Position numbers and translations under genes: made by a program. From Nitrososphaerales archaeon TH703 (lineage in GTDB: Archaea; Thermoproteota; Nitrososphaeria; Nitrososphaerales; Nitrososphaeraceae), in contig JAATVL010000091.1 of the NCBI GenBank assembly GCA_014523525.1, positions 1 to 6,165 on the forward strand: DNA of 6,165 bases. Reading direction: 5' to 3'. The notes under the pieces were generated by a model. That model was not told where the DNA came from, did no database searches, and worked only from the letters and a program-made list of their open reading frames with translations. Shown piece after piece: positions 1 through 4,992 of the stretch; position 1 is the first letter of the stretch; every line of letters starts with the position of its first letter.

Positions 1-126
1 CGTTTACCTAATTTATGTTTATTTCAACAATGGGTTAACTTAGAAGCGTGTTCAAGGAAAGAATTGATGAAATACATAGATGAAAGTAAAATATTAACAG
101 CTCTCTTTTATAGTATAAAGGACTAA
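1..126 (+). CDS. Possible C-terminal end of an upstream gene (partial)
   Basis: Frame 1 is open from the window edge to a TAA at 124-126, giving 41 codons that end in the residues TALFYSIKD. The translation has a protein-like composition (a QQWVNLEAC stretch, then a charged KELMKYIDESK helix-like stretch), but I recognise no family. A run of 41 open codons can arise by chance in AT-rich DNA. If it is real, the TATA box of the next gene lies inside its last codons and the stop falls 9 bases before the next ATG. The sequence left of the window would decide it. Confidence 0.25.
   Translation, partial: RLPNLCLFQQWVNLEACSRKELMKYIDESKILTALFYSIKD
106..116 (+). promoter_or_regulatory. Archaeal TATA box for the small secreted protein
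   Basis: The stretch TTTTATAGTAT is centred about 26 nt before the ATG at 136. That is the spacing expected between a TATA/TBP site and the transcription start in archaea, so the mRNA probably begins at or next to the ATG (leaderless). This is the main reason for preferring ATG 136 over the in-frame TTG at 127. Confidence 0.5.
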
Positions 127-135
127 TTGTTATTA

Positions 136-462
136 ATGTATCAAAAAATAGGAATTCTAGCTTTGCTAGCAAGTGTACTCTTATCAGCAGCGCTCCTTGC
201 GACTCCAAGTTTTAAGGTTGCAAATGCTCAGGGGAACGAGACTCAGGGAAACCAGACTAAGGGAACAAACGTCGATAAATGGATTATGGTCTTGAAACAA
301 GATAATCCAACTTTGAAGGATATAGAACAAGATCCGAAGGTGAAGGACGCTATTGGAAAGATCAAAGGTATGCAAGACCCAAAGGAAGCTGTTAAGAACC
401 TAGACGCATTGTATGCATTGCAACAGCTAATGAACTTAAAGTCTCTGAAGGAAGCGCAATAA
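136..462 (+). CDS. Small secreted protein of unknown function
   Basis: It encodes 108 residues from the ATG at 136 (111 if the in-frame TTG at 127 were used; the TATA spacing favours the ATG). Residues 1-31 form a typical Sec signal peptide: MYQK, a Leu/Ala-rich core, then ANA|Q as the cleavage site. The mature protein starts with a short Q/G/N/T linker (two QGN[E/Q]T units with N-glycosylation sequons). A compact, charged, mostly helical domain of about 65 residues follows (W49, then DNPTLKDIEQDPKVKDAIGK and a Leu-rich end NLKSLKEAQ). There are no cysteines, no metal motifs and no second membrane segment. I do not recognise the family. Small exported proteins with Q/N linkers are common in Nitrososphaerales; the fold looks like a small helical bundle, but that is inference. 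It appears monocistronic, with its own TATA box and a T-rich terminator. Confidence 0.8.
   Translation: MYQKIGILALLASVLLSAALLATPSFKVANAQGNETQGNQTKGTNVDKWIMVLKQDNPTLKDIEQDPKVKDAIGKIKGMQDPKEAVKNLDALYALQQLMNLKSLKEAQ
229..267 (+). repeat. 15-nt tandem repeat coding for QGNxT linker
   Basis: Two 15-nt units (229-243 and 244-258) differ at only two bases and encode QGNET and QGNQT. A partial third unit (259-267) encodes KGT. The array lies directly after the signal-peptide cleavage site, makes the exposed linker of the mature protein and contributes N-x-T glycosylation sequons. Confidence 0.7.
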
Positions 463-472
463 TTACTTCAAG

Positions 473-490
473 TCTCCTTTCCTTTTTTTT
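473..490 (+). terminator. T-rich terminator
   Basis: A pyrimidine-rich stretch ends in eight consecutive T at 483-490, starting about 10 nt after the TAA at 460-462. Archaeal RNA polymerase stops at such T tracts without needing a hairpin, and no stem is seen here. Confidence 0.55.
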
Positions 491-830
491 ACATCAGAAT
501 ACAATCATTAGTAACGATAATGTTTATTTGATTAAAACGTTCAGTTACTATATGTCTAAGTCCTACTGCTGAAAGACGTCTAGTTAAAAATATTCTAGAT
601 ACATATATTCGTTGATATCCATAGTATTGATGGTACACGTAACAAAGATTATCTCATGGTAGCAAATCCAAAGTCATCTTTAGTTCTGCTAATTCTTTTA
701 ATACCACACATTTGTCCATTTTATCAGTAGAATACTTCAATAGTTTTTGAATTTGAGAACAATTTGATAAGCGCAGTATAGGACGCAGTAAACTATTTGG
801 TGTGTCTCCATATGAGCATTGACATTTAAG
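489..830 (-). pseudogene. Possible gene remnant in the 463-876 intergenic region
   Basis: This 414-base gap holds no listed gene. On the minus strand one frame runs from just after a TAA (831-833) to a TAA at 489-491, about 113 codons with a single internal stop, a TGA at 654-656. The upstream part (58 codons) ends in a helix-like KELAELKMTLDLLP. The downstream part (54 codons) includes RRLSAVGLRHIVTERFNQ. The only in-frame ATG in the first part is at 719, leaving 21 residues. No family is recognised, and no promoter or ribosome site is evident. It may be a decayed gene or a chance open frame; apart from this I see nothing else in the gap. Confidence 0.2.
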
Positions 831-876
831 TTATACTTATTCATAATCCTTGGAGGAAGATAGTACTGGGAATTTC

Positions 877-1947
877 CTACTTCATATTCACAATAGCGTC
901 GTCCATGGGTGCAAAAACTTGAATACGGTGGTTACCCCTGTCAACAACATACATGTTACCTTCAGAATCTATAGTTACATGTTCTGGTTTTGAAAATTGA
1001 CCGTCTCCTAAAGCTAGGGGACCAGGGCCATCTGGATCCACGCAGCCTTCGCCGGTAGATAGCAGACAGCCGGTACCAACCTTGCCTAGAAAGCGCCCGT
1101 TTAGATCAAATATTTGTATTCGAGGATTGTCTGCTCCATCAACAAGATATACATGATCATGCGAATCTATCCAAAGGTGTTCCTGAGGAAGGCTAAACTG
1201 ACCATCGGCCTTTCCCACGGTGCCCCATTTCCGTAGAAACTTTCCGTCCTTATCAAATACTTGAACTCCTGGTCTTTCTAGCTCATCAACATACACATTA
1301 CCCTTCGAGTCGAAGCCTATTGCATGAGGAAGCTTAAACTGTCCATCTGCAGTGCCCTTGGAACCCCATTTTGTAATGAACATGAAATTCTTGTCAAACC
1401 TCTCGATCCGATTATTGTATGTATCTGTGACATAGATGTCACCTGTACGTGGCTCTATTCGAACATCTTCCGGTCTATGAAATTGTCCATCGAGTTTGCC
1501 ATCAGTACCATACTTTGCTAGAAAAGTACCGTTAGTATCAAACTTCTGGATGCGTGAGTTCTCTCTATCAGCTACATAAATATTATCTAAATCGTCTATG
1601 GCTATACTATACGGAATACTAAACTGCCCATTTTTGTCACCTTTTGAACCCCATGTTTTTATGAATGTTCCATTGTGAGTAAATTTCTGGATACGATTGT
1701 TATCTCTATCACTCACATAAACGTTCCCCATGGAATCAAAGGCTATGTCATGAGGTCTATTAAATTGGCCAGGACCTGTACCAAATGAACCCCATTTTTC
1801 TCTAAATGAGTAATTCGATAGTACGTCCGTGCCTGTGGTGATATTTTGTGCCGAAGCTGGAATACAAGCACTAGTAACAATCGAAACAACAGCAAAAGAT
1901 GATACCAATATGGGTAAAACGAAAATTAAGTATTGATTTTTTTCCAT
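877..1947 (-). CDS. Secreted six-bladed NHL-repeat beta-propeller protein
   Basis: The 356-residue product starts at an ATG and has an N-terminal signal sequence: residues 7-27 are hydrophobic, with likely cleavage at ASA|Q or SAQ|N (33-35). A Cys at 28 in TSAC is only a weak lipobox. Six NHL repeats of about 47 residues follow, at roughly 50-95, 96-142, 143-190, 191-237, 238-286 and 287-347, each on the pattern GQFxxPxxIaxDxxGNvYVxDxxNxRIQkF..nGtFixkWGskG. This predicts a complete six-bladed propeller. Blade 4 lacks the usual VxD..NxR signature (YVDELERPGVQVF). Blade 6 carries an insertion of about 20 residues with Cys294 and Cys302, the only cysteines after the signal region. NHL propellers bind proteins, RNA or polysaccharide; an extracellular or S-layer-associated binding role is inferred. 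It is co-directional with the paralogue at 2188-3219 and may share its transcript. No convincing TATA box lies just before the ATG. Confidence 0.93.
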   Translation of the reverse strand: MEKNQYLIFVLPILVSSFAVVSIVTSACIPASAQNITTGTDVLSNYSFREKWGSFGTGPGQFNRPHDIAFDSMGNVYVSDRDNNRIQKFTHNGTFIKTWGSKGDKNGQFSIPYSIAIDDLDNIYVADRENSRIQKFDTNGTFLAKYGTDGKLDGQFHRPEDVRIEPRTGDIYVTDTYNNRIERFDKNFMFITKWGSKGTADGQFKLPHAIGFDSKGNVYVDELERPGVQVFDKDGKFLRKWGTVGKADGQFSLPQEHLWIDSHDHVYLVDGADNPRIQIFDLNGRFLGKVGTGCLLSTGEGCVDPDGPGPLALGDGQFSKPEHVTIDSEGNMYVVDRGNHRIQVFAPMDDAIVNMK

Positions 1948-2013
1948 TCAGAGATGTGTACTTTTTAGTTTTCGATTAGTTAAGTGATCTGATACATCTA
2001 TCTAAGTGTACGG

Positions 2014-2187
2014 TTAAAAAATGGTAAAGTATGCATAATTCCAAAGTAGATTTACTTCATATTCCGATTTACATGAAACACAACAGAAGTACCCTCGTTT
2101 TTTGCAAATTTTAGCACATGATGGCTCACCGGTAATAGAACCTCGGCAGAAATCACAACCAAGGGCTATTTTGTCCCTTACTTTATC
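2014..2187 (-). CDS. TRASH-type zinc-finger domain, in frame after the NHL gene's TGA
   Basis: This 57-codon open stretch runs from the codon directly after the TGA of the NHL gene (2188-2190), in the same frame, to a TAA at 2014-2016. Numbering from 2187, it contains Cys11, Cys14, Cys24, Cys28, Cys35, Cys36 and Cys39, beginning CDFC and ending YFCCVSC. The spacing CX2C-X20-CX3C matches the TRASH domain (CX19-22CX3C), a treble-clef-like metal-binding module used in archaeal and bacterial metal sensing and trafficking. It has no ATG, GTG or TTG before the first Cys. Options are readthrough of the TGA (an NHL-TRASH fusion), a rare start such as the ATA at 2167-2169 (preceded by AAGGG at a 5-nt distance), or a nonsense mutation or sequencing error in an ancestral fusion. 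A run of six T on the coding strand (2021-2016) overlaps the stop and may terminate transcription. The coding nature is well supported; the gene structure is not. Confidence 0.6.
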   Translation of the reverse strand, partial: DKVRDKIALGCDFCRGSITGEPSCAKICKKRGYFCCVSCKSEYEVNLLWNYAYFTIF

Positions 2188-3219
2188 TCACTTTATCTGG
2201 AACACTTGAACTCTAGAATTCTGGATGTCTGTAATAAAGACCTCGCCAGTTTTGTTGTTTATGGCAATATCTTCAGGTTTATTAAGTTCACCTAAAGAAG
2301 AACCTTTAGCACCCCATTTTGCTATCAAAGTACCCATGCCGTCGAATTTTTGAATACGAGATTCCAATCTATCTATCACATATACAAATCCTTTAGAATC
2401 AACGGCAATTCCAGGAATGCTGTCTGAAAATTGACCATTTCCAGTACCGTAGGAACCCCATGCTAAAATTAACGTGCCATTCCTATGGAACTTCTGGATT
2501 CTTGAGTTTCCCATATCCGTGATGTACATATTATCTTCAGAGTCAAAAGCAATACCGTGTGGTTTCACGAATTGTTTGTCTCCTGATCCATGCGTCCCCC
2601 ATTTTTCCATAAACCTTCCTATATTATTGAATTTTAAAACTTCAGATCCTCCCCTATCTGTGAGGTAAACGTATCCATGGGAATCTACAGCCAATTGGTG
2701 AGGTCTGCGATTGGCTCCTGCGCCGCCAGTATCACCGAAACCCCATTTTGTAATAAAAGTACCATTACCATCGAATTTCTGAACACGGTGATTTGCAAGT
2801 TCTACTGTGTAAACAAAATTCCCTGTTGGATCAACCGCAATATCGTGTAATTGATCGAATTGTCCATCCCTATTACCTTTTGATCCCCATTTTTCAAGCA
2901 GTGTACCGTTGGAAGAAAATTTCTCGACCCGGTTGTTACCGGTATCTGTGATATATACATTACCAAATCGATCTATTGCAAGACTATGAGGATTCATAAA
3001 TTGACCGTCTCCTGCACCTTTTGATCCCCAACTTCTTTCAATAGTATAATTCTCTGCTTCATCCTTTATTTGGTCTTGTTTTTGACCAAATACTATTAGT
3101 TCAGTACCTTGGTGAAAGTTATCTATATAGAAGGATAAATAAAAAATGGAAAGAATGATCTGTCCCATCACGAATCCAACATATGTCTTCCTACTTGCAA
3201 GCAGTCTAAATTCAGTCAT
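2188..3219 (-). CDS. Membrane-anchored six-bladed NHL-repeat beta-propeller protein
   Basis: It is 343 residues from the ATG at 3217-3219; a TTG at 3226-3228 would add three. Residues 12-32 (from the ATG) are hydrophobic after an RLLASRK basic stretch and lack a clear A-x-A site, so this is probably an uncleaved anchor with the propeller outside. Another in-frame ATG (3166-3168) would begin inside the hydrophobic segment. After a linker of about 30 residues come six NHL repeats, the first near YTIERSWGSKG and the last near EDIAINNKTGEVFITD, each with WGxxG, GQF, (I/V)A(V/I/F)D and NxR(V/I)(Q/E)KF signatures. Blade 3 is variant (GGAGANRRPHQL, and GGSEVLKF in place of NxRIQKF). There are no cysteines. 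It is a paralogue of the 877-1947 product. Its frame continues past the TGA into a TRASH zinc finger. Its 5' end overlaps the divergent dehydrogenase gene. Confidence 0.92.
   Translation of the reverse strand: MTEFRLLASRKTYVGFVMGQIILSIFYLSFYIDNFHQGTELIVFGQKQDQIKDEAENYTIERSWGSKGAGDGQFMNPHSLAIDRFGNVYITDTGNNRVEKFSSNGTLLEKWGSKGNRDGQFDQLHDIAVDPTGNFVYTVELANHRVQKFDGNGTFITKWGFGDTGGAGANRRPHQLAVDSHGYVYLTDRGGSEVLKFNNIGRFMEKWGTHGSGDKQFVKPHGIAFDSEDNMYITDMGNSRIQKFHRNGTLILAWGSYGTGNGQFSDSIPGIAVDSKGFVYVIDRLESRIQKFDGMGTLIAKWGAKGSSLGELNKPEDIAINNKTGEVFITDIQNSRVQVFQIK
3124..3130 (+). promoter_or_regulatory. TATA-like box for the dehydrogenase gene
   Basis: TATATAG is centred about 28 nt before the second in-frame ATG (3155) and 19 nt before the first (3146), so it would suit a leaderless message starting at 3155. 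It would lie inside the N-terminal coding part of the divergent NHL gene. Confidence 0.3.
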
Positions 3220-4588
3220 ATCATACAATTTTAAAAATATATCTTCAATTTTTATCTTTTTGCTATCATTAATTTCATTTTTTTATTTGTTCTCTCTATC
3301 TTTTGGGTCTGAATATATGATAAATGCTCAAAACCAAAACCAAACAATAGTCGGACCTTCGTTGACAGACCGGGATCTTAGGGTAGAGTTAGTTGCTCGC
3401 GACTTTGATTTCCCAACAAGCATAGAATTTCTAGGAAAAGACGACTTTCTATTACTGGAGAAAAATACTGGAGATATATACAGGATACTTAACGGTAATG
3501 TTACTGGTCCGCTAATCCACATTGATGTATCACAAAAAGATGAACGTGGGTTATTAGGAATTGCGATATTGGAGAATCACAATTTAAATAAAGATAAAGA
3601 TAATGCCTTTGTTTTTCTGTATTATACACTCTGTACAAAAGATCACAATAAATATAATTCTCGAGATTGTCGAAATTATGTATACAGATATGGATTCGAA
3701 ACAGAGAATAATACACTTTCAGATCCTAAATTAATTCTGAGTCTACCTGCTTTACCAGGACCAAGTCACAATGGTGGCGTACTTGAGTTAGATAAACACA
3801 ACAATCTTTATGTTACTGTTGGAGATTTGCAGCCAACTAAATTTATTCAGAATCAGTCAGTTTTTAATACTAAGTCACAGAATTTTATAAATGGCACTGC
3901 TCCTGATGGCCGTGCAGGCATTCTTAGACTAACTAAAGATGGCAAACCTGTTGGTCATGGAATAATTGGTGATAAATATCCCATTAACCTGTACTTCGCC
4001 TATGGTATAAAAAACAGTTTTGGCATTGGTTTTGATCCACTTACGGGAAATTTATGGGATACAGAAAATGGACCCCAGTTTGGAGATGAAATTAATCTAG
4101 TTAAACCCGGTTTTAACAGTGGATGGGAAAAAGTTCAAGGAATTTGGAAATTAAACCAGACAAGGGAGAAAGATGGAATACTTAATGAATCGAGTAAGGA
4201 AGTGGAGCTTGTCAATTTTAATGGTAAAGGAAAATATAGTAAGCCAGAATTTGTATGGGACAAAACTGTGGCACCTACTGCTTTGATATTTTTAGATTCA
4301 GATAAACTAGGAAAGAAATATAAAAATGATATTTTTGTAGGTTCAGCAAAAAATGGAAGAATTTTTCATTTTAACCTTAAGGAAAATAGGAAATCATTGT
4401 CTTTATCAGGCAATCTTGCCGATTTAGTATTAAATGAAAAAGATAACTCGAGTAAAATTATCTTTGGTAAAGGTTTTGGAATTATAACTGATTTAGAAGT
4501 TGGACCTGATGGATATTTGTATGTCGTTTCAGGATTCAGAAAGACAGACGAAGGGTCAGTTTATAGAATAATTCCTAATTTGAATTAA
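3146..4588 (+). CDS. Exported glucose/sorbosone dehydrogenase-like (PQQ-type) beta-propeller protein
   Basis: The 480-residue product belongs to the GSDH family (soluble aldose or glucose dehydrogenases using PQQ and Ca2+). Residues 32-54 are strongly hydrophobic and followed by INA|Q, an exported-protein signal with an unusually long 31-residue n-region; the start may instead be ATG 3155 or TTG 3260. Family motifs in order: DERGLLGIA (132-140), SHNGG with the presumed catalytic His208, GIKNSFGIGFDPLTG (287-301), the Ca-loop-like TENGPQFGDEINL (306-318), NSGW (324-327), VGSAKNGRI (398-406) and VGPDGYLYVVS (452-462). Compared with Acinetobacter soluble GDH, the Arg and Gln of RNPQG read as Lys289 and Phe292, and the Arg pair before the last blade (RIRD) reads IITD, so PQQ binding may be altered or lost. 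Cys163 and Cys175 could pair in an external loop. Several N-x-S/T sequons fit a glycosylated surface protein. It is divergent from the NHL gene. Confidence 0.88.
   Translation: MERMICPITNPTYVFLLASSLNSVISYNFKNISSIFIFLLSLISFFYLFSLSFGSEYMINAQNQNQTIVGPSLTDRDLRVELVARDFDFPTSIEFLGKDDFLLLEKNTGDIYRILNGNVTGPLIHIDVSQKDERGLLGIAILENHNLNKDKDNAFVFLYYTLCTKDHNKYNSRDCRNYVYRYGFETENNTLSDPKLILSLPALPGPSHNGGVLELDKHNNLYVTVGDLQPTKFIQNQSVFNTKSQNFINGTAPDGRAGILRLTKDGKPVGHGIIGDKYPINLYFAYGIKNSFGIGFDPLTGNLWDTENGPQFGDEINLVKPGFNSGWEKVQGIWKLNQTREKDGILNESSKEVELVNFNGKGKYSKPEFVWDKTVAPTALIFLDSDKLGKKYKNDIFVGSAKNGRIFHFNLKENRKSLSLSGNLADLVLNEKDNSSKIIFGKGFGIITDLEVGPDGYLYVVSGFRKTDEGSVYRIIPNLN
3231..3264. promoter_or_regulatory. AT-rich candidate promoter region between divergent genes
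   Basis: An AT-rich stretch here offers TATA-like elements on both strands. Minus-strand ATATATTTTTAA at 3242-3231 and ATAAAAAT near 3255-3248 precede the NHL starts at 3228 and 3219. On the plus strand the same DNA lies about 26 nt before the in-frame TTG at 3260 of the dehydrogenase. The spacing is not decisive for either gene. Confidence 0.2.
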
Positions 4589-4724
4589 TTATCTTTTCAG
4601 AATTTGAATGAATCAGTAAATCTCTGAAAGTTTTAACACATTCGCTGTAAAGTTCTTGATGAAATTTTTGCCCTCTTGGCAGAGTTAGCATTGAAATGAA
4701 AGGTATGGAGCCCTCGGGAATCAT
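4575..4724 (-). CDS. Candidate small gene or gene remnant antisense to the 4589-4992 gap
   Basis: From the ATG at 4722-4724 this encodes 49 residues, starting MIPEGSIPFISMLTLP and containing an amphipathic helix-like stretch around FHQELYSECVKTFRDLLI. Its stop overlaps the last 14 bases of the convergent dehydrogenase gene. The same frame is open upstream to 4871 (98 sense codons in all) without any ATG, GTG or TTG in the added part. Beyond a single TAG at 4872-4874 it stays open to about 4964, passing a TTG at 4929-4931. That pattern fits either a small gene of 49 residues or a longer gene broken by one nonsense codon. Codons here end in C or G more often than in neighbouring genes, which could mean a different origin. 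No family is recognised, and chance cannot be excluded. The rest of the 4589-4992 gap holds only the hairpin and the Usp promoter. Confidence 0.35.
   Translation of the reverse strand: MIPEGSIPFISMLTLPRGQKFHQELYSECVKTFRDLLIHSNSEKIINSN
4595..4634 (+). terminator. Weak hairpin plus T tract after the dehydrogenase gene
   Basis: TTTCAGA (4595-4601) and TCTGAAA (4623-4629) are perfect inverted 7-mers around a 21-nt loop, followed by GTTTT (4630-4634). They lie 7 bases after the TAA at 4586-4588. The stem is AT-rich and the loop is long, so support is modest. The same bases are also inside the minus-strand open frame. Confidence 0.3.
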
Positions 4725-4788
4725 ATTGTTAACAATTCGGATCCAATTCGCAGGGATATGACTGAATATTGTAGCGGTGTATTTTCGG

Positions 4789-4818
4789 GTCCGGAGGGAT
4801 GAATCTGATTTTCCGGAC
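4789..4818. repeat. GC-rich inverted repeat
   Basis: GTCCGGA (4789-4795) and TCCGGAC (4812-4818) form a perfect 7-bp stem with a 16-nt loop. Each arm contains the self-complementary TCCGGA. It stands out in an AT-rich region about 175 bases before the Usp start. It could be a hairpin in an RNA or a dyad operator, or it could simply be part of the minus-strand open frame. Confidence 0.45.
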
Positions 4819-4942
4819 GGATTATAATTAGAGTTTCTAAATGTAGTAAAATAAAATGAATTTGAACATAGCTATATCATAATTCTGTCGTTTAGAAGAC
4901 AAGTGGACAATTCCTTACGGGCTGATGGCAAATATACCTCAT

Positions 4943-4970
4943 TTTTATATAATATCCATAATCTTTAAAT
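4943..4970 (+). promoter_or_regulatory. TATA elements of the Usp gene
   Basis: Two TATA-like elements precede the GTG start. TTTATATAAT (4944-4953) is the stronger match and would place a transcription start near 4975, giving a short leader. CTTTAAAT (4963-4970) is centred 26 nt before the GTG and would give a leaderless message. The first element also reads as a TATA box on the opposite strand. Confidence 0.45.
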
Positions 4971-4992
4971 TCACTCGTATATACGTAATGTT

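Noticed and set aside
184..375. 63-codon minus frame opposite the small secreted protein
   Set aside because: It lies wholly antisense to a gene with a clear signal peptide, a TATA box and a terminator; it is a shadow frame.
711..760. Resemblance of the bases here to NHL repeat DNA (a GTCCATTT-like and a TTTTTGAAT-like piece)
   Set aside because: Translating the minus strand gives no GQF or RIQKF pattern with correct spacing in one frame, so a decayed NHL blade is not supported.
1324..1521. 65-codon plus frame inside the first NHL gene
   Set aside because: Antisense to well-conserved NHL repeats; its openness follows from the repeated codons of the real gene.
1951..1976. TATA box for the first NHL gene (CTAAAAAG on the minus strand)
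   Set aside because: Its centre is only about 17-20 nt before the ATG and the match is poor; the gene may instead be read from the upstream NHL/TRASH transcript.
2474..2668. 64-codon plus frame inside the second NHL gene
   Set aside because: Antisense to NHL repeats, with no motif or start signal of its own.
3328..3716. Two overlapping minus frames inside the dehydrogenase gene
   Set aside because: Antisense to a conserved enzyme family; Cys- and Tyr-rich translations without a domain.
4660..4830. A structured RNA or C/D-box sRNA, suggested by TTGATGA and small stems
   Set aside because: No properly spaced C, D', C' and D boxes were found, and the stem pieces are only 4-7 bp; a minus-strand coding explanation fits at least as well.
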